Shown one piece after another: positions 43,806-53,040 of a stretch of 64,000 bases of DNA; the first letter of the stretch is position 1, and each line of letters starts with the position of its first letter. The notes under the pieces are model-generated. The model did not search any database, had not been told where the DNA came from, and saw only the letters and a program-made list of their open reading frames with translations. Source of the stretch: Candidatus Gastranaerophilales bacterium (GTDB taxonomy: Bacteria; Cyanobacteriota; Vampirovibrionia; Gastranaerophilales; Gastranaerophilaceae); assembly GCA_944323255.1 (NCBI GenBank), contig CALURU010000009.1, positions 1 through 64,000 of the forward strand, given 5' to 3'. The position numbers were made by a program, and so were the translations under genes.

Positions 43806-45203
43806 CTACACTAAAACTTCTTTCGTACATTCTAAAGCAACATCCGTCACAAAATCCATATCATTTTTTTCTATTATCAAAGGCGGATTGAAATAAATCA
43901 CATCCCCGAGAGGTCGCAAAATAACACCTTTTTTTAGAGCTTTTTTATAAATCTGATAGCCTGTTCTTTTTCTGTAATCCAGCGGCTCTTTTGTATTCCT
44001 GTCTTTTACAAGTTCAATTGCATTGATTAAACCAATTGAGCGAACCTCTCCCACATTTTCGAGCGGAAGAAATTTTTCTCTTATTATTTTATTAAAATAA
44101 ACAGCCTTCTCATTTGCTTTTGCAATAATATTTTCGTCTTTCAAAATCTTCAAGACCTCAATTGCAGCAGAGCAGGCAAGAGGATTTCCGGCATAAGTAT
44201 GCGAATGCATAAATGCCTTGCCCTTGAGATAATCATCATAAAACGCATCATAAATTTTTTGAGTGGTAACTGCAATTGCCATAGGCATATATCCTCCGGT
44301 TAACCCCTTTGAGAGACACATTATGTCAGGACTTACACCTGCGTGATTAAATGCAAACATTTTTCCGGTTCTTCCGTAACCCGTTGCAATCTCATCCGCA
44401 ATCAGATGAACATTGTATTTGTCACAAAGTTCTCTTAATTTTTTCAAATACAAAGGCGGATATACTTTCATGCCGGCAGAGCCCTGCAAAAGCGGCTCTA
44501 CAATAATTGCAGCAGTCTCATCTGCATATTCTTTAAACGCTTCTTCAGCTTTTTCAAAACATTCGCAATGACAGGTTTCCCCCTCTCCTTGAGGAGAGGA
44601 CTGGGGTGAGGTGTTATTAATTGAACAATGTCCGTCGCAATGTTTACCCCAAGGGCATCTATAACAATCAGGACCATCAATTCTTATAACATCCAGAAGC
44701 AGCGGTTTGTATAATTCAGAATACAAATCCACACCGCCGACAGCAAGTGCTCCCAGGGTTTCACCATGATAAGCGTCCGTTAATGCCATGAATCTTTTTT
44801 TCTGCGGATTTCCCGTTTGGTAATGGTATTGAAAACTCATTTTTAATGCCATCTCAATCGCTGCCGAACCGTTATCCGCAAAATTAAATTTGCACAAACC
44901 TTCCGGCACAACTTTTGCAAGCTCCTGACAAAGTGTTATCGCAGGTTTGTGTGAAAAATTGGCAAAAATTACATGCTCAAGAGAATCTATCTGTTTTTTT
45001 ACAGCAGCATTAATCCTCTGATTGCAATGACCAAGAAGGTTGCACCACCACGAACTTATTACATCTTTATAACATTTTCCGTTAACATCATAAAGGTTAA
45101 TTCCCTCGCCACGTTCAATTACAATCGGAGGCAATGTCTCATAATCTTTCATCTGCGAACACGGATGCCATATATATTTCACATCCTCTTCCTGCCAGTT
45201 CAT
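43806..45203 (-). CDS. bioA: adenosylmethionine-8-amino-7-oxononanoate aminotransferase
   Basis: Biotin synthesis, KAPA to DAPA. PLP lysine Lys299 in CLSKGLTGGYMP; NGSAAIEMALKM and ALTDAYHGETLGAL also typical. Unusual is a Cys-rich insertion around residues 180-215 (CYRCPWGKHC and CHCECF), which could bind metal. Within it, residues about 198-209 (TSPQSSPQGEGE) come from a dispersed repeat. 465 residues, slightly long because of this. It follows bioD by four bases in one operon. Confidence 0.95.
   Translation of the reverse strand: MNWQEEDVKYIWHPCSQMKDYETLPPIVIERGEGINLYDVNGKCYKDVISSWWCNLLGHCNQRINAAVKKQIDSLEHVIFANFSHKPAITLCQELAKVVPEGLCKFNFADNGSAAIEMALKMSFQYHYQTGNPQKKRFMALTDAYHGETLGALAVGGVDLYSELYKPLLLDVIRIDGPDCYRCPWGKHCDGHCSINNTSPQSSPQGEGETCHCECFEKAEEAFKEYADETAAIIVEPLLQGSAGMKVYPPLYLKKLRELCDKYNVHLIADEIATGYGRTGKMFAFNHAGVSPDIMCLSKGLTGGYMPMAIAVTTQKIYDAFYDDYLKGKAFMHSHTYAGNPLACSAAIEVLKILKDENIIAKANEKAVYFNKIIREKFLPLENVGEVRSIGLINAIELVKDRNTKEPLDYRKRTGYQIYKKALKKGVILRPLGDVIYFNPPLIIEKNDMDFVTDVALECTKEVLV
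44579..44613 (-). repeat. dispersed repeat inside bioA
   Basis: On the coding strand CCTCACCCCAGTCCTCTCC, followed by TCAAGGAGAGGGGG, matches the prmC element at 25926-25956. Here it is read in a different frame, giving SPQSSPQGEG. It sits in the Cys-rich surface insertion. Confidence 0.85.
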
Positions 45204-45207
45204 TTTA

Positions 45208-45882
45208 TTACTCCTTAAACAAATCTTTCAAAAGAGTTATATCTTTTTGCTCTTTCTCTACTGTTGCAACTACTTTAATTCCGCTCAAATACTCAACCTG
45301 TTTTAAATTATCCTGGTGCATAAAACTATCAGGATTAAAATTATTTAAAATAATTCCCTCTATTTTTATTCCGTTATTTCTTGCATATTCTACAGTCAAA
45401 ATAGTGGAATTAATCGTTCCCAGCCCCGCATCAGCTACTATAATAACACCCGTTTTGAACTCCTTAATCAAATCCTTAATTAAATACTTTTCGCCGTTTT
45501 CCAATCTTAAAGGACATGTAATTCCGCCCGCTCCTTCTATTAAAAGATAATCGTATTTTTTAGAAGCTTCTTCAAAATCTTTTCGGATTTTTGCAATCTT
45601 AATTTCTTCACTCTGGCGCTGTGCCGCAAGATGAGGTGAAACCGCCTCCTTCCACCAATAAGAAACACACTCATCCGCCGTTACAGGAATTTCAGCCGTA
45701 TCAACAACATAATTGCAGTCACTTGACGTAAGTTTACCACCCACTTCTTCAACTCCGCTTAATACCGGCTTAAAATACCCGCAATTATAACCTGCCTCTC
45801 TCATCTTTTTTACTATCAAAGCTGAAACATAAGTCTTGCCGACATCTGTTCCCGTCGCTGTTATAAAAATATTCTTTGACAT
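45208..45882 (-). CDS. bioD: dethiobiotin synthetase
   Basis: ATP-dependent ring closure of DAPA. Walker A ITATGTDVGKTYVSALIVKK, YLLIEGAGGITCPL and IIVADAGLGTINS are the family motifs; 224 residues. First gene of bioD-bioA. CAGGTAA precedes the ATG. The other biotin genes (bioB, bioF) are not in the window. Confidence 0.96.
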   Translation of the reverse strand: MSKNIFITATGTDVGKTYVSALIVKKMREAGYNCGYFKPVLSGVEEVGGKLTSSDCNYVVDTAEIPVTADECVSYWWKEAVSPHLAAQRQSEEIKIAKIRKDFEEASKKYDYLLIEGAGGITCPLRLENGEKYLIKDLIKEFKTGVIIVADAGLGTINSTILTVEYARNNGIKIEGIILNNFNPDSFMHQDNLKQVEYLSGIKVVATVEKEQKDITLLKDLFKE

Positions 45883-46007
45883 AATTTACCTGTATTTCTC
45901 CCCCTAGAATACAACTTAAACAAATTAATTCAAGCCATTAAATAACCCGTTCGGAATACCCAACCGTATAATGTTGCCAGCCGATTTTGCAAGCTATTCT
46001 GTAAAGT

Positions 46008-46715
46008 ATGAAAAAACTTTGGTTTTTATTAACTCTAATTATAATTCCCGTTTTCGCATATGAAGTCTACAGCCCTGATAATTACAACTACAAAGAAAGT
46101 GGTGACAAACTTCTGTTTGTAGTTGATTACTCAAACAGCATGGGCGAATATCTGGAGCACAAAACCAAAGCAAATCACGTAAAAGAAATGATGAATTTTA
46201 TTATTCCGCAGATCTCACCATCAACAAAAGTCGGACTGCGGGTCTATGGTCATACCTGTAACCTTTTTGCATATAACGCTTGCAGAAGCTCAGAACTTAT
46301 TGTCCCATTAGGCTTTGCAAACAGCAATTCAATTTTATCCGGCATATCACGTCTACGCCCGAGAGGAATGACTCCGATTACTTACTCGCTCAAACAGGCT
46401 GTAAATAAAGACTTTGAAGGTTATGACGGAGTTAAGCACATAATATTACTGACAGACGGCGGAGAAAACTGCGACGAAAGCCCGTGTGATTATGCAATAG
46501 AGCTTGTTAAGGAAAGAAGAGATATAAAAATTGACGTAATAGCGTTCAATGTTCACGACGAAGATGATCTTGCACAGCTAAAATGTACCGCAGACGTAAC
46601 AGGCGGAAGATTCAGCGAAACGGATACAAGTGCGCAGCTTTTCAGAACCATGCAGGATTTTACAACTCCTCATACGCACAAAGACGTAGAAGCAACAATT
46701 TACAGCAAAAATTAA
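46008..46715 (+). CDS. exported von Willebrand factor A-domain protein
   Basis: A 235-residue protein with a short signal peptide (MKKLWFLLTLIIIPVFA) and one vWA domain. The MIDAS metal site is visible as LLFVVDYSNSMGEYL (D-x-S-x-S), with Thr in RPRGMTPITYSL and Asp in IILLTDGGENCD. Such domains bind proteins through Mg2+. No protease or secretion genes accompany it; role unknown. TATAAT at 45966-45971 gives a 30-base leader. Confidence 0.88.
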   Translation: MKKLWFLLTLIIIPVFAYEVYSPDNYNYKESGDKLLFVVDYSNSMGEYLEHKTKANHVKEMMNFIIPQISPSTKVGLRVYGHTCNLFAYNACRSSELIVPLGFANSNSILSGISRLRPRGMTPITYSLKQAVNKDFEGYDGVKHIILLTDGGENCDESPCDYAIELVKERRDIKIDVIAFNVHDEDDLAQLKCTADVTGGRFSETDTSAQLFRTMQDFTTPHTHKDVEATIYSKN

Positions 46716-46728
46716 ATCAGTGGATATT

Positions 46729-48378
46729 TTAGTTTATCAAAGTTCTTGCAAATTTGAGCGATTCATCAGTAATTTCACCGCCTGCAAGTTCTGCAACGGC
46801 TTTAAGTTTAGCCTCACCGTCCAGGATTGAAATATCGACACTTGTACGCCCTTCCTGCGTCTTTTTGACATAAAAATGTCTGTCGGATTTTGACGCAATA
46901 ATCGCCTGATGGGTAATCATTATAATTTGCATGTATTTTGCAAGCTCTTTAACTTCATCTGCCACTGCCTGCGAAGTTTTGCCGGAAATTCCCGTATCAA
47001 TTTCATCAAATATAACCGTTTCAATATTATCGCTCTGCGCAAAAATTGTTTTGATAGCAAGCATTACACGTGAAATTTCGCCGCCTGAAGCTACTTTGGC
47101 AAGAGGTTTCAAATCTTCTGATATATTAGTCGAAATTAAAAATTCAACCCTGTCAAACCCGTTTGCAGAAAGTTCGCCTCGCTCAAAGTGAATATCAAAC
47201 CTTACTTTCGGAAGCTCCAATTTCTCAAGTTTTTCTACAATTAAATCAGAAAGCACCGCCGCATAATTCTTTCTTTCTTCAGAAATCTTTTCCGCAAGAA
47301 CCTCAAGTTCTTTCTTTCGTTCCTCAATTTCTGCTTCAAGTTCTTCTATATGCTGTGTCGAAAATTCTATACTCTCTAACTCTTTGCGCAGTGCATCACC
47401 CTGAATCATAACCTGTTCAAGCGTGCCGCCGTATTTTCTTTTAAGCTTCTCCAGCAAAAACAGACGTTCCTGTATTGAATTTATTCGTTCTTCGTCGTTG
47501 TCCAGCGAACTTGAGTACTCTCTTAGAGACGAAGAAAGATCTTTCAAAATCTCAATTGCATCAATGAGCCTGTTTTCCTGCTCTTCAAGAGAACTATCCA
47601 TGCCGGAAGCTTTTGAAAGATTCATCTTAATTTGGATAAGCGCATCCATAATTGCACCGTCGTCACCTGATATTGACCAGTAAGAAGATGCAGTTAGTTC
47701 TTTTAACTTCTCAACATTTTCAAGTACCGCAAGTTCTTTTTCTAATTCTTCATCCTCATTAGCGGATTTTATCTGCGCCTCATCAATCTCATTAACTTCA
47801 AATTTAAGAAAATCTACCTGTTCGGCAGTTTTGTCAGCAGAATTTTTCAGATCTTCGAGCCTTGATATCATATCCTTGTATTCGCCAAACTTCTGTCTGT
47901 AATTCTCAAGCATTTCCCCACAAGTATTTTTTGCATAAGCATCCAGAAGCATTATATGGTATTTTGGCTGTAAAAATGAATAAGTTTGGTGTTGGGAATG
48001 TATGTCAATAAAAAGTTCCCGAAAATGTTTCATAAAATCCTGATTAACTAGACAGCCGTTAATTCTTGAGCGTGAGCCGCTCCTTGTAATTTCTCTGGAT
48101 AAAACAATTTCTTCACCGCAGTTATCAATTCCGTTTTCTTCAAACAATTTTGACACATCCTGCTTTTTATTAACAAGCGTTAATTCTATGATTGCTTTTT
48201 CAGCATCGCCTTTTATAACTTCCTTACCGGCTTTTGAGGCAAACGCTATATCAATTGCATTTATTAATATACTCTTACCCGCACCGGTCTCGCCTGTTAT
48301 AATATTTAAACCGTCTGCAAATTCAAGTTCCAGCTCATCAATTAATATATAATTTTTTATAAAAATCTTTGATAACAT
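46729..48378 (-). CDS. recN: DNA repair protein RecN
   Basis: SMC-like ATPase for double-strand-break repair. P-loop IITGETGAGKSILINAID near residue 27, a long coiled-coil middle, and the signature KVASGGEISRVMLAIK with Walker B ETVIFDEIDTGISGKT. 549 residues is typical. Begins four bases after the upstream TPR gene ends. Confidence 0.96.
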   Translation of the reverse strand: MLSKIFIKNYILIDELELEFADGLNIITGETGAGKSILINAIDIAFASKAGKEVIKGDAEKAIIELTLVNKKQDVSKLFEENGIDNCGEEIVLSREITRSGSRSRINGCLVNQDFMKHFRELFIDIHSQHQTYSFLQPKYHIMLLDAYAKNTCGEMLENYRQKFGEYKDMISRLEDLKNSADKTAEQVDFLKFEVNEIDEAQIKSANEDEELEKELAVLENVEKLKELTASSYWSISGDDGAIMDALIQIKMNLSKASGMDSSLEEQENRLIDAIEILKDLSSSLREYSSSLDNDEERINSIQERLFLLEKLKRKYGGTLEQVMIQGDALRKELESIEFSTQHIEELEAEIEERKKELEVLAEKISEERKNYAAVLSDLIVEKLEKLELPKVRFDIHFERGELSANGFDRVEFLISTNISEDLKPLAKVASGGEISRVMLAIKTIFAQSDNIETVIFDEIDTGISGKTSQAVADEVKELAKYMQIIMITHQAIIASKSDRHFYVKKTQEGRTSVDISILDGEAKLKAVAELAGGEITDESLKFARTLIN

Positions 48379-48381
48379 ACC

Positions 48382-49524
48382 CTATTCGTCTTGTTCCTCC
48401 GAACCATCATCATCTGAATCTTCTTCTAAAATTTCTTCCTCCGGATATTCCGAATCCTCATCATCTTCTTCATCTTCAAATTCATCAATATCTGAGTATT
48501 CGCCGCTTTCACTATCTTCGTCTTTCGCTTCCAAATCCTCATTTTGCGTATCTTCCGAAGAGTACTCTTCGACTTCCGCCTGCGGTTCAATTTTTTCTTT
48601 GCGGTCCAGTTTTCCTTCTATATACTCCAACTCCTGATTAACAATTTTTTTCGGGAAAGTCAGCGTATAAGGATTATTAAGAGCAAGTTCCAAATTATTG
48701 CAATATTTTTCGGAATCACCAATATATTTGTATACACGTGCAAGACAATAATACAAATCGCCATTATCTTCATCCTGCAATTTTGTATGCAGAATCTCCA
48801 GAATTTCTTCTGTATCCCCTGCCTTCAAACAAATTTTGGTCAAAAGTTTATAAGCCTCAATGTCCATTGAATTATACCTGATAGTTTTAAGCAAATAATC
48901 TTTTGCTTCCTCCAGATTTCCGTTTTTGAACGCAATTGAGCCAAGATTAAAATACGCCCAGCTGTAATCCGGCGAAATTTCCAATACCTTATTATAACTG
49001 TCCACAGCAAAGTTTGTAAGACCATCATTTTGATAAATGTATCCGAGATAAAAATATGCATAAACATCTCTCGGGTTAATTGATACAGCTTTCTGAAAAT
49101 TATCCAGTGCAAGATTTTTTTCATCCTTATTAAAATAACAAACCCCGAGATTAAAATAACAGTTTCCATCCTCCGGATCTGTTTCAAGAACTTTTCTAAA
49201 AGCTGCTATTGCTTCATCCCACTCTTTTAATTCTACAAGCACATCGCCCAGATTGTAATAAAAATCCTCCTGCGGCGAAAGTTCTACAGCTTTCTGGTAA
49301 TAATTACGTGCATCCGTAAACTTTTTTAATTTTTCACTTACAATACCGAGGTTATAATAAATTTCCGCATCATCAGGAAAATATTTTAACAAATACAGCA
49401 AATTTCCTTCGGCTTCTTCATTAAAACCTTCGTTTACAAGAAGTATCGAGAGTTCTCTTCTTGCCTGGAAATTCGACGGATCATTTTTTAAAATATTTTG
49501 CAGTGACTCAATATCATTACCCAT
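48382..49524 (-). CDS. TPR protein with acidic tail
   Basis: A 380-residue protein of about seven tetratricopeptide repeats (for example DFYYNLGDVLVELKEWDEA, GNCYFNLGVCYFNKDEKNLA), then from about residue 310 a tail almost entirely of Glu, Asp and Ser. No signal or membrane segment. Probably a cytoplasmic scaffold; the acidic tail may mimic nucleic acid or bind basic proteins. Co-transcribed with recN by position. Confidence 0.85.
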   Translation of the reverse strand: MGNDIESLQNILKNDPSNFQARRELSILLVNEGFNEEAEGNLLYLLKYFPDDAEIYYNLGIVSEKLKKFTDARNYYQKAVELSPQEDFYYNLGDVLVELKEWDEAIAAFRKVLETDPEDGNCYFNLGVCYFNKDEKNLALDNFQKAVSINPRDVYAYFYLGYIYQNDGLTNFAVDSYNKVLEISPDYSWAYFNLGSIAFKNGNLEEAKDYLLKTIRYNSMDIEAYKLLTKICLKAGDTEEILEILHTKLQDEDNGDLYYCLARVYKYIGDSEKYCNNLELALNNPYTLTFPKKIVNQELEYIEGKLDRKEKIEPQAEVEEYSSEDTQNEDLEAKDEDSESGEYSDIDEFEDEEDDEDSEYPEEEILEEDSDDDGSEEQDE

Positions 49525-49624
49525 AAAATAATTATAACATAACAGACAATGAAAGATTATACCGTCTTTTGAGAAATAAAGTAGTTACAGGTTTATCTAA
49601 GCTCCGGCTTTAGATTAAAAAAAT

Positions 49625-50380
49625 CTAGAAATGTCTTTCTTCCGGATTCAAAAGCATGCCGGCAAGCTTGTCTGCTCCATTAAAATCTCTTGCCGCAAGT
49701 TTTTTTGCCGCACGTTCTCTGTCATAATCCACGAACCTGTGTTCATAAACACATTTGCCATTCTGAACATCAATAATTAAATAACACGCTTTTACAACGC
49801 CATCCTGTGGTATAAAAAACGGTCTGCCAATACTTCCGTCATTCACAACAGTTTTTTTGCTTTCAGTTTGGAATCCGCACGGGATATGTGTGTGACCGCA
49901 CAAAACCACATCAGCCTCCACGTTTTCCAGCATTTTTTCAACTTCTTCTATAGGAGTATCCGGAAGAATATCTTCATTATTTTTTCTTGGAGAGCCGTGT
50001 ACAAGGAGGAACTTAACTCCTTCAACCTCAACCTCTTTTTGAATAGGCAAATTTTTCAAAAACTTTTTCTCCAGAGGATCCAGTATGCTGACATCATTCT
50101 TCAAAGCCTCTGCCATAATCGGAGCTTTCTCTTTTAATGAATTATAAAGCTCTTCGGAATAATCTGCTATCATCAAATCCGTATTACCCTGAATCAGAGT
50201 GAATTTAGGATTTTCTCTTCTGTTTAAGAAATACTGGACTGCATAATCAGGTTCAGGACCCGCCATAGCGTAATCTCCGAGAACGAAAATCTTTTCGCAT
50301 TCATTTTGCTCAATATCCGCCATAACTGCTTCTATCGCTTCCATATTACCGTGAATATCAGAAATTACTGCTATTTTCAT
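49625..50380 (-). CDS. metallophosphoesterase (YfcE/MJ0936-like)
   Basis: Calcineurin-like phosphoesterase of 251 residues with the metal motifs AVISDIHGNMEAIEAV (D-x-H), LGDYAMAGPEPD (GD), GNTDLM (GN-D), VHGSPR and CGHTHIPCGF. Likely hydrolyses phosphodiesters in small substrates; the substrate is unknown. ATG 50380 chosen because AAGGAGAA precedes it; the open frame extends 13 codons further. Confidence 0.92.
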   Translation of the reverse strand: MKIAVISDIHGNMEAIEAVMADIEQNECEKIFVLGDYAMAGPEPDYAVQYFLNRRENPKFTLIQGNTDLMIADYSEELYNSLKEKAPIMAEALKNDVSILDPLEKKFLKNLPIQKEVEVEGVKFLLVHGSPRKNNEDILPDTPIEEVEKMLENVEADVVLCGHTHIPCGFQTESKKTVVNDGSIGRPFFIPQDGVVKACYLIIDVQNGKCVYEHRFVDYDRERAAKKLAARDFNGADKLAGMLLNPEERHF

Positions 50381-50412
50381 ATAAATTCTCCTTAAAAAAT
50401 TTTCTTGTTTGA

Positions 50413-50420
50413 TATACAAT
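50413..50420 (+). promoter_or_regulatory. -10 box of ispG
   Basis: TATACAAT is six bases before the ispG ATG at 50427. No ribosome-binding site lies between them. Confidence 0.5.
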
Positions 50421-50426
50421 TATCTT

Positions 50427-51491
50427 ATGATAAACAGACGGAAATCAAAACAAATTTCTATAGGTAATGTAAAAATCGGAGGCGATGCGCCAATTTCGGT
50501 TCAGTCAATGTGCAACACAGATACACGTAATATTGATGCGACTTTAGACCAGATTAGTGAATTGGCTTCTGCAGGGTGCGAAATCGTAAGACTTGCGGTA
50601 TTAAATAAAGATGCCGCTGCTGCAATCAAGGAAATAGTAAAAAAATCGCCAGTACCTCTGGTTGCGGATATTCATTTTGACTACAGATTAGCTTTAACCT
50701 GCATAGAAAACGGTATTCACGCTCTTAGAATTAATCCGGGAAATATCGGAAAAAAAGAACATACAATCAAAGTTGTAGAAGCAGCCAAAGCGCATAATGT
50801 TCCTATAAGAATAGGAATTAATGCAGGATCTCTGGAGAAAGAATTCGCAGAAAAAGATATCCCGCTTTCAGAAAAAATGGTTTTATCAGCTATGAGACAT
50901 TTGGAAATTCTGGAAGATTTAAATTTTTATGATACGAAAATTTCACTTAAATCCTCTGATGTCATGACCACAATAGAAGCCTACAGGCTTATCGCAAAAA
51001 AGGTTGACTACCCTCTGCACCTTGGCGTTACTGAAGCAGGGACATTAAAATCAGGTCTAATAAAGTCCTCAATAGGTCTTGGAACTCTTTTGAGTGAAGG
51101 AATAGGAGATACAATAAGGGTTTCGCTTACTGAAAATCCTGTAGAAGAGGTTCATGCCGGATTTGGTATATTAAAAGCTCTTAATTTAAGGCAAAAAGGT
51201 GTTAATTTTATTTCTTGCCCGACCTGCGGAAGAACACAAATTGATTTAATAGGACTTGCAAAACAGGTAGAAGAACGGTTCAAAAATCTGGATTTGCCGA
51301 TCACAATTGCTGTAATGGGCTGCCCGGTTAATGGTCCGGGAGAAGCCAGACACGCAGATTTTGGTATCGCAGGAGCAATCAAAGAAGGTTATATATTTAA
51401 AAAAGGAGAAATTATTGCAAGAGTTCCAGAATCCGACTTGATTAATTCTTTAGAAAATATTATAATGGAATCATATAGTTCAGTTAAATAA
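50427..51491 (+). CDS. ispG: 4-hydroxy-3-methylbut-2-en-1-yl diphosphate synthase
   Basis: Iron-sulfur enzyme of the MEP isoprenoid pathway. The TIM barrel starts with GGDAPISVQSMCNTDTRN and PVPLVADIHFDYRLAL; the C-terminal cluster domain has FISCPTCGRTQ and VMGCPVNGPGEAR, giving three Cys for the [4Fe-4S] cluster. 354 residues matches the short bacterial form. ATG 50427 is preferred to TTG 50409. Confidence 0.96.
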   Translation: MINRRKSKQISIGNVKIGGDAPISVQSMCNTDTRNIDATLDQISELASAGCEIVRLAVLNKDAAAAIKEIVKKSPVPLVADIHFDYRLALTCIENGIHALRINPGNIGKKEHTIKVVEAAKAHNVPIRIGINAGSLEKEFAEKDIPLSEKMVLSAMRHLEILEDLNFYDTKISLKSSDVMTTIEAYRLIAKKVDYPLHLGVTEAGTLKSGLIKSSIGLGTLLSEGIGDTIRVSLTENPVEEVHAGFGILKALNLRQKGVNFISCPTCGRTQIDLIGLAKQVEERFKNLDLPITIAVMGCPVNGPGEARHADFGIAGAIKEGYIFKKGEIIARVPESDLINSLENIIMESYSSVK

Positions 51492-51502
51492 GAATGGGTG
51501 TT

Positions 51503-51817
51503 ATGAGAAGAAATTTATTTTTAGTATTAGCTTTATTTACAGCTTTATGCCTTGGTGCAAGAGCAGACATTACTCCTGCTCAACAAACAGATGCAGAGTA
51601 CATGATTAATAACGGGTATTCAGAAGCAGTAGCCGAGCAGGTTTTGATTCAAAAAAACCGTTACGCCGGTGAGCCTTGCGAACCTTTGTACGAAAAGAAA
51701 CATAATAAGTTCGTAAGATTCCTGCGCAACTGCTATTCATACTTGGATCCTGCAATAGATAATGATGAAAGATATCATCACGATATTCATCAATCTCCTA
51801 ACGTAAGAGATTTATAA
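51503..51817 (+). CDS. small hypothetical exported protein
   Basis: A 104-residue protein with signal peptide MRRNLFLVLALFTALCLGARA and a mature part containing two Cys (EPCEPLYE, RNCYSY) and a His-rich C-terminus (DERYHHDIHQ), which could bind metal. It follows ispG by 11 bases (an in-frame ATG lies at 51494) and is closed by a terminator. No family recognised. Confidence 0.72.
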   Translation: MRRNLFLVLALFTALCLGARADITPAQQTDAEYMINNGYSEAVAEQVLIQKNRYAGEPCEPLYEKKHNKFVRFLRNCYSYLDPAIDNDERYHHDIHQSPNVRDL

Positions 51818-51833
51818 TTTTTCTTTACAAAAA

Positions 51834-51860
51834 GGTGCCCCGTACGGGGTGTCTTTTTTT
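51834..51860 (+). terminator. terminator ahead of aroC
   Basis: GGTGCCCC (51834-51841) pairs with GGGGTGTC (51846-51853), including G-T pairs, then seven T residues. It overlaps the upstream flank of the aroC promoter. Confidence 0.8.
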
Positions 51861-51864
51861 GTTG

Positions 51865-51870
51865 TATAAT
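51865..51870 (+). promoter_or_regulatory. -10 box of aroC
   Basis: TATAAT ends six bases before ATG 51877. No ribosome-binding site; the predicted transcript would start at the initiation codon. No clear -35 box. Confidence 0.6.
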
Positions 51871-51876
51871 GTTGGC

Positions 51877-53040
51877 ATGGAAAAATTTAGATTCTTAACA
51901 TCAGGAGAAAGCCACGGGAAATGTCTGAATGCCATTATTGAAGGCGTTCCGGCGGGTTTTCGCATTAAAGCTTCTGTTATTAACGAAGATCTGGCCAGGC
52001 GTCAGGTCGGATACGGCAGGGGCGGAAGGATGAAAATAGAACAAGACACGGTCGAAATTAAATCCGGCGTAAGATTTGGCAAATCTACCGGAGCACCAAT
52101 TTGTCTCGAAATTAAAAACAAAGATTTCGAAAACTGGCAGGACGTTATGAACGTGGAACATCAGGATTATCCTGCACAGGAAACTGTAAAAAAAATCGAA
52201 TCAAAGGCGTTTACCAAAATCCGTCCGGGACATGCCGATTACGCAGGCTCTGTAAAATATAATTTAACAGATTTAAGAGACGTACTGGAACGCTCCAGTG
52301 CCAGAAAAACCGCTATTGAGGTTGCCGTCGGATCTGTTGCTAAACAAATTCTAAAAGAATTTGGAATTGTTGGATTCTCACACGTTGTACAAATCGGAAA
52401 CGTAAAACTGGATTTCTACCCGAAAACTTACACCTTGATTAAGGAAAAAGCTGAAAAATCAGACGTGAGATGCGCAGATGATCTGACATCTGACAGAATG
52501 CGCAACGCTATTGACGAAGCAGCTCAGGCAGGTGATACACTCGGCGGCAAGTTTGAAGTTATTTTCGGGAATCTTCCTGTCGGGCTAGGCTCTTATGTGC
52601 ACTGGGATAGAGCATTAGATGGCAGATTGGCGCAAGCAGTTATGAGTATTCCGGCTGTTAAGGCAGTTGAAATCGGGGCAGGAGTTGATGCGGCATCTCT
52701 TCGAGGCTCACAAATGCACGACGAGATTTTCGTTAAAAATAAAACAATATACAGGCATACAAACAATGCAGGCGGACTTGAAGGCGGCATGACTAACGGA
52801 GAAGCACTGGTTATAAAAGGTACAATGAAGGCAATTCCTACAATGCGAAAAGCTCTTGCAACAGTGGATATCAAAGACATGAGCCCTGCAAGTGCGCACT
52901 TTGAACGCTCTGATACCTGCGCTGTACCTGCATGTGCAGTTGTCGCAGAAGCAAGAGTTGCTATTATACTTGTAGATGAACTTCTCTCTAAAATCGGAGG
53001 AGATAATTTCGTGGAGATGAAAGCCCATTATGGTGACTAA
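51877..53040 (+). CDS. aroC: chorismate synthase
   Basis: Last step of the shikimate pathway, FMN-dependent. FLTSGESHGKCLNAIIEG at the N-terminus, GRGGRMKIEQD, RPGHADYAGSVKY, SSARKTAIEVAVG and DTLGGKFEVI are typical. 387 residues. ATG 51877 is chosen over an upstream in-frame TTG because MEKFRFLTSGESHG is where the family begins. Overlaps aroK by 11 bases. Confidence 0.96.
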   Translation: MEKFRFLTSGESHGKCLNAIIEGVPAGFRIKASVINEDLARRQVGYGRGGRMKIEQDTVEIKSGVRFGKSTGAPICLEIKNKDFENWQDVMNVEHQDYPAQETVKKIESKAFTKIRPGHADYAGSVKYNLTDLRDVLERSSARKTAIEVAVGSVAKQILKEFGIVGFSHVVQIGNVKLDFYPKTYTLIKEKAEKSDVRCADDLTSDRMRNAIDEAAQAGDTLGGKFEVIFGNLPVGLGSYVHWDRALDGRLAQAVMSIPAVKAVEIGAGVDAASLRGSQMHDEIFVKNKTIYRHTNNAGGLEGGMTNGEALVIKGTMKAIPTMRKALATVDIKDMSPASAHFERSDTCAVPACAVVAEARVAIILVDELLSKIGGDNFVEMKAHYGD

